Assembly: GCA_002729725.1 (NCBI GenBank)
Contig: PBYS01000068.1
Span: forward strand, 1-40,739
From: Puniceicoccaceae bacterium
GTDB lineage: Bacteria > Verrucomicrobiota > Verrucomicrobiia > Opitutales > Coraliomargaritaceae
DNA length: 40,739 nt
Reading direction: 5' to 3'
Shown: in pieces, positions 32,893 through 40,739 of the stretch
Layout: each line of letters starts with the position of its first letter
Position numbering within the stretch: the stretch's first letter is position 1
The notes under the pieces: generated by a model
What the model saw: the letters and a program-made list of their open reading frames with translations, nothing else
Told to the model about the DNA's origin: nothing
Database searches by the model: none
Translations under genes and position numbers: made by a program

Positions 32893-33027
32893 TTACACAT
32901 TCATAGATATCGCCCGATTCGACAAGACCATCAATATTTCACGAACTACCTGATCAAGAATCTTCCCATCGGTCGCAATAACATGATCGTAAAGGCTCTC
33001 ATTCGTGAAATCGATATCGTAGAGCTC
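32893..33027 (-). pseudogene. Fragment resembling the end of a kinase-type P-loop protein
   Basis: On the minus strand a short stretch (ELYDIDFTNESLYDHVIATDGK, LDQVVREILMVL) resembles the C-terminal part of cytidylate kinase-like proteins, where a YDxVIxTD strand is followed by a helix. No P-loop part is present: at 33027 the sequence switches to unrelated coding on the other strand. It is a remnant at best; similarity rests on a few residues. Confidence 0.3.
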
Positions 33028-33030
33028 TGA

Positions 33031-33603
33031 TGGCTGCACAGTCAGGGACAAAACACGACCACCGAGGCGATCAAACGACAACTACAGCAAATCTGCCAAC
33101 AAAGCGGTTTGACGCTCGATGGCTTAGAGCTGTATCGTTGGTTGCCCAATGGACTCTCTGCGGTCGACATCCATGTCTTCGCCGAAGGCCTGGTCAATAT
33201 CGCCCATCTCTACTACCTGCACGAAGCGAAGCCACGCGCCCTCGATGTGCCCGATCAAACCCTGCGCCGTGTATTTACCGATCATAACGTAGAGGCCGAA
33301 GCTGGCTACACGCTGGACGGCCGTGCACGCAAAAAGATTCGCCTCGACTACTATGTGCCCAGCGCTCGGCCCACCGCCTTTCAAATCATTCGCCGCCACG
33401 GACGCATACTCAGCACCATGGAGCAATGGGGCTTTCGTTGGAACGATCTGCGCAGCCAACACCCGGATCTACGCCCGGCGATGATCTACGACCCCCACCA
33501 TCAAGACGTCGACGCCGTCAGCCGCGCCATTGGCGAAGAAGTCTGTGAGCTGTTCTGCTCCTACGAAGAGACCGACCGCATCCACGAGTTTTTAGACGCA
33601 TAA
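33031..33603 (+). pseudogene. Fragment of an unidentified protein, 5' end lost
   Basis: An open frame of about 190 codons, starting directly after a TGA and continuing to the stop at 33601-33603 with strong coding character (GLTLDGLELYRWLPNG, VNIAHLYYLHEAKPRALDV, RARKKIRLDYYVPS). A TTG at 33109 would give 164 aa, but the upstream residues (SQGQNTTTEAIKRQLQQIC) already read as the same protein, so a genuine start seems missing. Codon use is GC-rich, more like hsdM than the cassette just upstream. I do not recognise the family. It probably is the tail of a gene cut by recombination; its last bases overlap an antisense ankyrin fragment. Confidence 0.4.
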
Positions 33604-33755
33604 GAGTGCGCGAATCTCGGGAGCCATAGGCAGGTCGATAAGCAGACTATCAAGACATTCTATATGGAAGTCAGTTTTGGCTCCGTGATCGAGCAGCAGC
33701 TGAACTGCCGTCGCATCATTGTTCCAAATCGCCCAACAAAGTGCGGTGGCCCCCC
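33592..33755 (-). pseudogene. Ankyrin-repeat protein C-terminal fragment
   Basis: The minus strand encodes ATALCWAIWNNDATAVQLLLDHGAKTD, a textbook ankyrin repeat (the xTALxWA and VQLLLDHGA positions), followed by a short tail ending in LLCV and TAA at 33592. Upstream, a run of seven G (33750-33756 on the plus strand as C) precedes an unrelated sequence and the frame is lost, so only the last repeat of a longer protein survives. Ankyrin proteins mediate protein contacts; this piece is too short to be functional. Confidence 0.6.
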
Positions 33756-33922
33756 CTCAGCCTGATGGTTGAGTCACGGTAATAGTTGAAAAGGTCGTTC
33801 AAAGTGGTCGCCTAATATTCAGATGTATGGAAAGCACAGAACCTCAAATTTATTTTCAGTATCGTAAAATCCCAGGATGTCCTACACTATCAACAACTGA
33901 ACACATGATTTCTATTCGATAA
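33756..33922. other. Spacer upstream of ietA, probable promoter region
   Basis: AT-rich 167 bp between the ankyrin fragment and the AAA ATPase gene. No gene or clear hairpin is seen. A promoter for the ietA-ietS pair must lie here or in the scar further upstream, since the cassette before it ends in decayed sequence; I cannot pick out convincing -35/-10 boxes. Confidence 0.3.
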
Positions 33923-34909
33923 ATGGCTAATGCTGAACAGATTAAGTCGCTCTTACGCAGTCACTCCAACAAGGATGACGCTCGATTCTTTGCGACCGCG
34001 ATGCAAGTGGCAGCTGATGCCTCGCGCAAAGGCAATCGGGTCTTAGCCGACGAAATTCGGAAGCTGGTCGATCAATCGCGCGGGAAGGGAGAGTCCAAGC
34101 GTGCGATATCGATCGCGTCTCCTTCCGTAAAGCTCGGGGAACTGCTCACCATGAGCAGCTCTCAAGTGCGACTCAACGACATGGTGCTTGCGCCACGGGA
34201 GAAAGGCCGACTGGAGCGTATTCTACAAGAGCAGAAGCAAATCGATATGATTCGCTCGCACGGGCTGGAACCTCGTCGGAAGTTGTTATTATCAGGACCT
34301 CCGGGGTGCGGTAAGACCATGACCGCCTCCGCGCTCGCGGGAGAATTGGGCCTGCCTCTTTTCACCGTGCGGCTAGATGGCCTGATCACTAAGTTTCTAG
34401 GCGAAACAGCGACCAAGCTGCGTAGTATTTTCGAAGCGATTGAGAAAAATCGAGCCGTTTATTTATTCGATGAGTTTGATGCAATCGGCAATCGACGCGG
34501 GATGCTGAACGAAGTCGGTGAAATGCGACGCATCGTGAACAGCTTTCTGATGCTGATCGAACACTCGCAGAGCAATAGCTTGATCATTTCGGCGACCAAC
34601 GACGCTGCGGCACTAGATGCCGCCCTCTTCCGGCGCTTCGATGTGCTGCTAGAAATGCCAAGACCGAGTCAGGAACTGATCGTGGCAGCTCTGAAGAATA
34701 ATCTTTCTGGAGTCAAAAAGTCACGTATTGCTTATAAAACCTTCGCGGAAGCAGCTCATGAACTTAGCTTTGCTGAGATCAGAAAAGTTTGTGATGAGGC
34801 GATCAAGGAAATGCTACTATCGGGTGCAGAGAAGTTAAGCACCGAGCATTTGCTCACAGCACTCGATGAACGGCGTGACTTCCTCTCGGATCACCAGTTC
34901 ACTCAATAA
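33923..34909 (+). CDS. ietA: AAA family ATPase, IetA-type defence/toxin-antitoxin subunit
   Basis: A 328-aa AAA+ ATPase of the FtsH/spastin-like classic group. The N-terminal helical region (~1-95) is followed by Walker A SGPPGCGKTM (about residue 123), the pore-type segment DGLITKFLGETATKLR, Walker B YLFDEFDAIG (about 179), sensor 1 ISATNDAA, and the arginine-finger region LFRRFD (about 238). The gene ends TAATG, sharing one base with the S8 protease gene, which makes the two a coupled pair. The ATPase plus subtilase arrangement is that of IetAS, first described as a plasmid stability module of pTiC58 and later listed among antiphage systems (Gao_Iet). In that model the ATPase controls the protease. 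The assignment rests on domain pairing and order. Confidence 0.85.
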   Translation: MANAEQIKSLLRSHSNKDDARFFATAMQVAADASRKGNRVLADEIRKLVDQSRGKGESKRAISIASPSVKLGELLTMSSSQVRLNDMVLAPREKGRLERILQEQKQIDMIRSHGLEPRRKLLLSGPPGCGKTMTASALAGELGLPLFTVRLDGLITKFLGETATKLRSIFEAIEKNRAVYLFDEFDAIGNRRGMLNEVGEMRRIVNSFLMLIEHSQSNSLIISATNDAAALDAALFRRFDVLLEMPRPSQELIVAALKNNLSGVKKSRIAYKTFAEAAHELSFAEIRKVCDEAIKEMLLSGAEKLSTEHLLTALDERRDFLSDHQFTQ

Positions 34910-37479
34910 TGCCAGACAACCCCAGCACCCCTAATCTACAACATATACGCCTCCCCCTGATCGCTCCCGAAGACCGTAGACATGGCTTTCGAATGGTGAC
35001 TGGGCCTAGAGGCGACTCGAAATGGCCGACGCGTCCCGATAAAAAATCGCACGGCGAAGGGCTGAAGCAACAAGTTGAATCCATTCGTAATGAGTTTGAA
35101 GCAACGACTCCTGATTTAGAAACATGGAAGGAGAGCTTATCTGCTTTCGGCTTAATTCTAGAGGTCTCTGGCGCTGCTGGCTGTGCTCTAGCCACGGGTG
35201 CACTGGATGAGCGCAAAATTGGAATAAAACTATTACAAGAGAAGCAAGTTCTCGTTGATGATGACCAGTTTATCACGGTTGCGGTGATCTTCGTGCCGTA
35301 TGGCGGATTGGAGGCCTTTTTAGAAAAATTTGATGCGTATATCGCAGAACCCGAAATGGGTGAGAGTCGCAAGCGTGACGAATTAATTACGGGCATTGAG
35401 ACGATCCAGCGAGCCTCCATCAAAGCACTATGGAACGATCCCGTCGAACTGTTACCCACTCCGGGGCGAGTCGCATGGTGGGAAGCATGGGTGCGACGCG
35501 ACGGCACTGATGCGGGATACCCTGAAGATGAGCTATTCCAACAGTTTATTAAAGCCTGCGACCGCTTTGGGATCGCACGGGGAAATGAAGTGCTCGTGCT
35601 ACCAGAGCAATTCGTCCTACTCATCAAAGGTAGTATGGAGCAAATCGGCAGTGCCATCCCTGCCTTAAATGCACTACAAGAGCTAAGACGCCCGAAAGTC
35701 CACGCGGGATTTTTCATGAACGAATCCCCCGTCGATCAGCGTAAATGGTCAGACAGTCTTCTGGATCGAGTTTCATGGCCGGATGCCACCAGCGCCGCCG
35801 TTACATTATTGGACACAGGCGTCAATCGTACCCACCCATTGATTGAGCATGCCTTGGATTCATGGGATTGTGATGCCTACGAGAAGTCACACCACGGAGT
35901 CGATGATCGTGATGGACATGGCACTCAGATGGCGGGGCTCGCGCTATTCGGCGACCTCACACCAATTTTGGACGGAGACGGACCAATTCATTTAAAGCAT
36001 CGTTTGGAATCCGTAAAAATGATTCCCCGCTCAGGCACAGTGCACGACCCCATCTTATACGCCAAAGTGACTGAAGAGTGTATGGATCGCCCGGAAACTT
36101 GGCTAGAATCGACGCCCAGAAAGCGAGCCTACTGCCTCACCATTTGCTCCGAAGACAATCTCGACCGAGGGCGTCCCAGTGCATGGTCCGCAGCCCTAGA
36201 TACTGCTATTCTGAATCGTGCACAGACTGAAGCAGATCAACCACGCATCGTTTGCGTCTCTGCTGGCAATTTAAGCCGTACACATATCGCAAACTACCCA
36301 AAATCCAACCAGGAGCATTCAATTCATGATCCTGCCCAATCTTGGAATGCAATCACCGTAGGTGCTTACACCGAGAAAGACCTCTTGTTTGATAAGAAAT
36401 TCTTGGGATGGGAAGCAGTCGCACCGCCAGGAGATCTATGCCCGTCTTCAACGACAGGCCTAAACTGGAACAAGAATTGGCCGATCAAGCCCGACATAGT
36501 GATGGAAGGCGGCAACTACGCCCACAGAGAAGGCAGCGGCGATCAACCGGACACGCCTGACGATTTACAACTGCTCACCACACACCACCGATTAAATGAG
36601 CGAATGTATGCAACCACAGGTGATACCAGTGCTGCCGCAGCTCAAGCCGCTCGCTATTGCGCGATCATACAGGCAGAAAACCCCAATCGCTGGCCCGAAA
36701 CCATTCGAGCACTTTTGATACACTCTGCGAAATGGACCGCGCAAATGACAGGCTGGCAGCCGAAGCATGAATGGAAGCCTCCGTCAAAACTGACGAAAGG
36801 ACGTGCCTTAGAATTGATACAGCAATACGGTTTTGGAGTGCCTGATTTATCGCGCGCCCTCAAGAGCGCTCAAAGCTCAGTCACGATGATTGCAGAAGAA
36901 GTCATTCAACCTTTTTCCAAAGAACGGAATGAAGAAGGGGCTCTCATGGAAAAGGTGAAAGGTTACAATCGGCACTACATTCCAATCCCACAAGAGGTGC
37001 TCAATGCAAACTTCGATAAACGTGTTCGGATGCGAGTGACACTCTCCTACTACGTGGACCCAAATCCAACAAATCCGCTCGTTGCCAGTAAGTATAGTTA
37101 TCAAGGCGCGGGACTGCGCTTTGAAGTCAAATCAAAGTCTGATACCGATGAACAGTTCTTCGCTCGCATCAATCAGTTAGAGTCGATCGGAGAAGACAAG
37201 AAGGGCGACAGTGATAGTGCACAGTGGCTACTCGGCTACAAGAATCGCTCTAGAGGCTCTCTCCATAACGATGTCTGGTATGGAAATGCCGCAGAACTGG
37301 TATCCAAAGACTGCATTGCGATTTTCCCTGTAGGTGGATGGTGGAAATACCGTCCTTTCTTAGGAAAACTACAAAGTTCACTGCGGTATTCATTACTTGT
37401 AACTGTAGAAATTGAAGACCCAACAGTCGATTTATACACTCCGATAGCGACTCAAATCGAAGGCACGATCAAAGTGTAA
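34909..37479 (+). CDS. ietS: Subtilisin-like S8 peptidase, IetS-type
   Basis: An 856-aa serine protease with an intact subtilase triad: Asp in TLLDTGVNRTHP (about residue 301), His in DGHGTQMAGL (about 336) and Ser in GDTSAAAAQAARY (about 573). The oxyanion Asn is in VSAGN (about 453). The N-terminal ~280 residues are a separate domain (AAGCALATGALDERKIGI, VILPEQ-like VLVLPEQFVLL) and the C-terminal ~230 residues form a beta-rich region (RVRMRVTLSYYVDPNP), as in other IetS-like proteins. There is no signal peptide, so it acts in the cytoplasm, as expected for a toxin-like protease governed by its AAA ATPase partner. The start ATG overlaps the ietA stop by one base. It ends 76 bp before hsdR. 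Confidence 0.88.
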   Translation: MPDNPSTPNLQHIRLPLIAPEDRRHGFRMVTGPRGDSKWPTRPDKKSHGEGLKQQVESIRNEFEATTPDLETWKESLSAFGLILEVSGAAGCALATGALDERKIGIKLLQEKQVLVDDDQFITVAVIFVPYGGLEAFLEKFDAYIAEPEMGESRKRDELITGIETIQRASIKALWNDPVELLPTPGRVAWWEAWVRRDGTDAGYPEDELFQQFIKACDRFGIARGNEVLVLPEQFVLLIKGSMEQIGSAIPALNALQELRRPKVHAGFFMNESPVDQRKWSDSLLDRVSWPDATSAAVTLLDTGVNRTHPLIEHALDSWDCDAYEKSHHGVDDRDGHGTQMAGLALFGDLTPILDGDGPIHLKHRLESVKMIPRSGTVHDPILYAKVTEECMDRPETWLESTPRKRAYCLTICSEDNLDRGRPSAWSAALDTAILNRAQTEADQPRIVCVSAGNLSRTHIANYPKSNQEHSIHDPAQSWNAITVGAYTEKDLLFDKKFLGWEAVAPPGDLCPSSTTGLNWNKNWPIKPDIVMEGGNYAHREGSGDQPDTPDDLQLLTTHHRLNERMYATTGDTSAAAAQAARYCAIIQAENPNRWPETIRALLIHSAKWTAQMTGWQPKHEWKPPSKLTKGRALELIQQYGFGVPDLSRALKSAQSSVTMIAEEVIQPFSKERNEEGALMEKVKGYNRHYIPIPQEVLNANFDKRVRMRVTLSYYVDPNPTNPLVASKYSYQGAGLRFEVKSKSDTDEQFFARINQLESIGEDKKGDSDSAQWLLGYKNRSRGSLHNDVWYGNAAELVSKDCIAIFPVGGWWKYRPFLGKLQSSLRYSLLVTVEIEDPTVDLYTPIATQIEGTIKV

Positions 37480-37555
37480 GCACAAACAAGGCAATTCCCT
37501 AGATAACATTCTTGGCATCGCTAGTTATTCACAACAGTCTGGGGCTGATTACGCC

Positions 37556-40500
37556 ATGAGTCTGACAAATACCACCGAACGTGCCCTAGAGGAATCCATT
37601 GAAAAATCTCTAAGCGGAGGCATCTCTAGCCCCTCACCCAAAAGTGGTGAACCCGCAGAAGATCAGAGCGACTTTAACGCGAATAAGGGCGTAGGCTACG
37701 TGCGCGGCCTCTCCAAAGACTTCAATCCAGAGTATGCTCTGGATACTGCAAAGCTCTGGGAGTTCCTTGAGAAAACTCAGGCGGGCGAACTGGCCAAGCT
37801 GCAATACAAGCTAGACTGGAAGCAGCAGATTATCGAGCGTCTACACCGCAAGCTGAAGAAGGACGGCATCCTCGCCATTCTTAAACGCGGCCTCGACGTG
37901 GATAACGCGCATTTCGACCTACTCTACCGCTTACCCTACAACGAGCTGAATCCCGATGTGACTGCCAAGTTTGAGTCTAACATTTTCTCCGTAACCCGAC
38001 AGGTCTACTTCTCCCCGACTGACAGTCAGTCTGTAGACATGGTGCTATTCATCAATGGGCTCCCCATCTCGACGATTGAACTGAAAAACCCATGGACAGG
38101 CCAGAACGTCAATCATGCGAAAAAACAATACCGAGAAGACCGTGATCCGCGTGAAACGCTCTTTGCATTTCGGCGCTGCCTAGTGCACTTCGCAGTCGAT
38201 CCGGACGAAGTGTGGATGACGACTAAGTTAGACGGCAAGAGCACTTACTTCCTGCCCTTCAACAAAGGCTATCGAAACGGTAAAGGCAACCCACTAAATC
38301 CAGACGGCCCGAAGACAGCTTACCTCTGGCAGGAGATCCTGACTCGCCACAGCTTAACCAACATCATCGAGCATTACGCAAAGGTGGCCGTGGAAGAGGA
38401 GAAGAAATCCAAAAAGAAGAAGGAGACGCTTTTCTTCCCCCGTTACCACCAGCTGGAAGTGGTGCGGAACCTTCTCGCAGATGTGCAAAAGCGAGGCGTT
38501 GGGCAGCGCTATCTAGTGCAACACTCGGCGGGCTCCGGGAAGAGTCATTCGATCACATGGCTGGGCTATCAGCTAGTGGAGCTGTTCGACTCGACAGGCG
38601 AGCACAACCTGTTCGATTCAGTCATCGTAGTCACAGACCGGCGCGTGCTGGATCGGCAAATCGATAAGAACATCAAACAGTTTGCTGAAGTTAAGAATGT
38701 CCTCGCACACGCAGATAGTTCCTCCGACCTGAGGGCTCATCTGGAGAAAGGCAAAAAGCTAATCACCACAACTGTGCAGAAATTCCCCTTTATCGTCGAT
38801 GGCATCGCTGACATGAGCGAGAAGTGCTTCGCTGTAATCGTGGACGAAGCGCACTCATCGCAGAGCGGACAAGCAGCAGACAAACTGAATATGTCGCTGG
38901 GCGGTGGGGATGACGAGGAGGAGCCGGAGGATACTCAGGATAAAATCCTTCAGGCGATGGATCGACGTAAGATGAGCCGAAACGCCTCTTACTTCGCATT
39001 TACAGCGACACCGAAGAAAGCCACTTTGGAGAAGTTCGGCACCCGTAACAAAGATGGCGGCTTTGATCCCTTCCACCTATATTCGATGAAACAGGCCATC
39101 GAGGAAGAGTTCATCCTAGATGTGCTGGCCAACTACACGACCTACAAAAGCTATTACGAGGTCCAGAAGTCCGTGGAGGCGAACCCACTTTTTGACACCA
39201 TCAAAGCTCAGAAGAAACTGCGCAACTATGTGGAGTCGGATCAACAAACCATTGACACCAAAGCGTCGCAGATGGTGGATCACTTCATGGCCAACGTAGT
39301 CGCCCAGAAGAAGCTACGCGGAGCCGCACGCGGGATGATAGTCACCCGCAATATCGAGTCTGCAATCCGTTACTACTTCGCCGTGCAACAGCATTTAAAG
39401 GACAGCAAAGCCAACTTTCAGGCGATTGTCGCCTTCTCTGGGAAAAAGACGGTCGATGGCATCGAACACACCGAAGACTCAATCAACGGATTCCCCTCCA
39501 AGAATATCCCAGACAAACTTGCCGGGAAGGATCGCAAGCAGGGAGACCCCACCTACAAGCTCTTAATCGTAGCCAACAAATTCCTCACAGGCTTCGATGA
39601 GCCCCTACTCCACAGCATGTATGTGGATAAGAGGTTACAAGGCGTCCTAGCAGTGCAGACACTCTCCCGGCTCAACCGCTGCAACCCTAAGATGCAGAAG
39701 CAGGACACTTTCGTCCTCGATTTCTACAATACGACAACAGACATCAAGGCTGCTTTTGACGATTTCTACACAGCCACTAGCCTGACGGAGCCCACAGATG
39801 TCAATGTGCTCCATGACCTCAAGGAAGCACTCGACGAAGCTGACATCTACACATGGGCAGAAGTCGAGCACTTCAATGAGCTGTTCTTCAATGATACCGA
39901 GGCCGAGAAGTTGCACCCCGTGCTAGATGGCCCGGTCGCCATCTTCGACTTGATGGAAAAAGAAGAGGAGAAGATTGATTTCAAGATCAAGGCCAAGCAA
40001 TTCGTGAAGCTCTACGGTCAACTAGCCTGCATCATCCCGTTTCATCAGATTCAATGGGAGCAGCTGCACTGGTTCCTGAAGTTTCTCATTCCAAAGCTGA
40101 AGCTGAAAGACACGGAAGGACCTAAGGTAGATGCCCTGCTAGAAAGCGTCGACCTGTCCACCTACGCCTTGGAGCGCGTCAAACTGAACCAGAGCATCGA
40201 ACTCGACGACTCAGATACAGAGCTAGACCCCGAAAATCCAAACGTCAGAGGCTACCACGAGGACGGTTCCGAAGAATCCCCCCTAGATGAGATAGTCCGC
40301 ATCTTCAACGAGCGGTGGTTCTCCGCTTGGGATGCCACTCCAGAAGAACAGCGTGTCAAACTGGTCAACATCTTGAAGCATGTCCGGGCGAATCCCGACT
40401 TCGAAGATCAGGTGCTCAATAACACCGACCAGCAGAACCGAGCCATCGCGCTGCAAAGTCTGATCACCCAAGCAGTGAACAAAGAGCGCCGCCGCGAGTT

Positions 40501-40603
40501 GGAACTCTACAAGCTCTATGCCGGTGACACCGATTTCAAAAAAGAATTCGACGCCATGGTTGCCCGGATTCTAGCCATCGAGAAGCTAGATCCCCCCGCT
40601 TAG
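37556..40603 (+). CDS. hsdR: Type I restriction enzyme subunit HsdR
   Basis: Restriction and translocation subunit, 1015 aa, the usual size. The N-terminal nuclease domain shows VDMVLFINGLPISTIELKN (Asp ~161 and the ExK of ELK ~174, the PD-(D/E)xK site). The helicase part has Walker A HSAGSGKSHSITW (about residue 323), DEAH-box VDEAHSSQSG (about 428), FAFTATPKK (motif III), VDKRLQGVLAVQTLSRLNR (motif VI region). The C-terminal helical domain follows and ends with KLDPPA. All motifs are intact, so it can cut. It is separated from its partner genes hsdM and hsdS by about 12 kb of cargo. It must have its own promoter or depend on read-through from ietS. Confidence 0.95.
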   Translation: MSLTNTTERALEESIEKSLSGGISSPSPKSGEPAEDQSDFNANKGVGYVRGLSKDFNPEYALDTAKLWEFLEKTQAGELAKLQYKLDWKQQIIERLHRKLKKDGILAILKRGLDVDNAHFDLLYRLPYNELNPDVTAKFESNIFSVTRQVYFSPTDSQSVDMVLFINGLPISTIELKNPWTGQNVNHAKKQYREDRDPRETLFAFRRCLVHFAVDPDEVWMTTKLDGKSTYFLPFNKGYRNGKGNPLNPDGPKTAYLWQEILTRHSLTNIIEHYAKVAVEEEKKSKKKKETLFFPRYHQLEVVRNLLADVQKRGVGQRYLVQHSAGSGKSHSITWLGYQLVELFDSTGEHNLFDSVIVVTDRRVLDRQIDKNIKQFAEVKNVLAHADSSSDLRAHLEKGKKLITTTVQKFPFIVDGIADMSEKCFAVIVDEAHSSQSGQAADKLNMSLGGGDDEEEPEDTQDKILQAMDRRKMSRNASYFAFTATPKKATLEKFGTRNKDGGFDPFHLYSMKQAIEEEFILDVLANYTTYKSYYEVQKSVEANPLFDTIKAQKKLRNYVESDQQTIDTKASQMVDHFMANVVAQKKLRGAARGMIVTRNIESAIRYYFAVQQHLKDSKANFQAIVAFSGKKTVDGIEHTEDSINGFPSKNIPDKLAGKDRKQGDPTYKLLIVANKFLTGFDEPLLHSMYVDKRLQGVLAVQTLSRLNRCNPKMQKQDTFVLDFYNTTTDIKAAFDDFYTATSLTEPTDVNVLHDLKEALDEADIYTWAEVEHFNELFFNDTEAEKLHPVLDGPVAIFDLMEKEEEKIDFKIKAKQFVKLYGQLACIIPFHQIQWEQLHWFLKFLIPKLKLKDTEGPKVDALLESVDLSTYALERVKLNQSIELDDSDTELDPENPNVRGYHEDGSEESPLDEIVRIFNERWFSAWDATPEEQRVKLVNILKHVRANPDFEDQVLNNTDQQNRAIALQSLITQAVNKERRRELELYKLYAGDTDFKKEFDAMVARILAIEKLDPPA

Positions 40604-40639
40604 GCACATTCGCCCGCATTCGGAAACTCGACATGCTAT

Positions 40640-40655
40640 GGCTCAATATTGAGCC
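40640..40655. repeat. 16-bp perfect palindrome at the IS junction
   Basis: GGCTCAATATTGAGCC is a perfect palindrome 37 bases after the hsdR stop. It overlaps the first bases of the insertion sequence's likely left end (from about 40650), so it may be partly the insertion target or partly formed by the insertion. There is no T-run, so a terminator role is unlikely. Confidence 0.5.
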
Positions 40656-40739
40656 GGATTGGGAAAGTTGGACAGGTTGCTACAACTAAACAAAGTAAAG
40701 CAACCAATGAAAAAAAGACGTACATTCACCGCCGAGTTC
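40650..40739 (+). mobile_element. IS3-family (IS150-like) insertion sequence, left end, cut by the window
   Basis: A likely left inverted repeat, TGAGCCGGATTGGGAAAGTT then GGACAGG, resembles IS150-group ends (TG...AAAGTTGGACA). It is followed at 57 bases by the start of an OrfA-type transposase. The right end is beyond the window, so length and intactness are unknown. Confidence 0.6.
40707..40739 (+). CDS. IS3-family transposase OrfA, N-terminal fragment at window edge
   Basis: ATG at 40707 then KKRRTFTAEF up to the end of the window. This is the typical start of IS3-family OrfA, the helix-turn-helix protein that binds the element's ends and is fused to the DDE transposase OrfB by frameshifting. 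Only eleven codons are visible, so the call rests on that signature and on the inverted-repeat-like sequence just upstream. Confidence 0.65.
   Translation, partial: MKKRRTFTAEF

Noticed and set aside
34899..35717. Antisense open frame (272 codons) opposite ietS
   Set aside because: Low-complexity Ser/Arg-rich translation typical of antisense; the plus strand encodes the S8 protease N-terminal domain.

Overview
The window looks like a piece of a Verrucomicrobiota chromosome, most likely an Opitutia/Puniceicoccales-type marine polysaccharide degrader. The evidence is three PEP-CTERM surface proteins with the short VPEP/IPEP-helix-RRRR tail, a GH94 phosphorylase, a GH5 remnant, a LacI-type regulator, an ExbB/ExbD operon with giant coiled-coil partners, and repeats built from ~10-bp units, which I associate with this and related phyla. 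No rRNA, tRNA or CRISPR array was seen.

Bases 1-10250 are a carbohydrate/cell-surface region: polysaccharide deacetylase, PEP-CTERM protein, GH94 phosphorylase, PEP-CTERM protein, LacI regulator, a broken GH5 gene, a third PEP-CTERM protein and an M23-like protein. Four of these genes (two PEP-CTERM, GH94, M23-like) are preceded by the same element at fixed spacing: RGTAARTGAC, 11 bp, CAGCRNRRCRMTAMC, 19 bp, then a -10-like hexamer. This is probably one regulon. Two related ~170-180 bp elements with decamer-repeat inverted ends lie here; one abuts the 3' break of the GH5 pseudogene.

Bases 10251-14345 are one minus-strand operon: ExbB-type channel, ExbD, a membrane-anchored coiled-coil protein and a secreted coiled-coil protein with a beta-sandwich-like C-terminus. 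It is probably a proton-motive-force-driven envelope machine.

Bases 14400-40739 are a defence island. A minus-strand McrBC (type IV restriction, with an EVE-like reader in McrB) sits head-to-head with a type I restriction-modification locus, hsdM-fic-hsdS-...-hsdR. Between hsdS and hsdR about 12 kb of cargo is inserted. First comes a tight six-gene cassette: membrane protein, two metallo-beta-lactamase-fold proteins, an Mrr-like PD-(D/E)xK nuclease, and two large proteins I do not recognise. A scar of gene fragments follows (including an ankyrin repeat), then an IetAS-type AAA ATPase/subtilase pair. hsdR follows, and an IS3-family insertion sequence starts at the right edge. The six-gene cassette is the best candidate for an undescribed system: it is compact, overlapping, coupled to hsdS, and AT-richer than hsdM.
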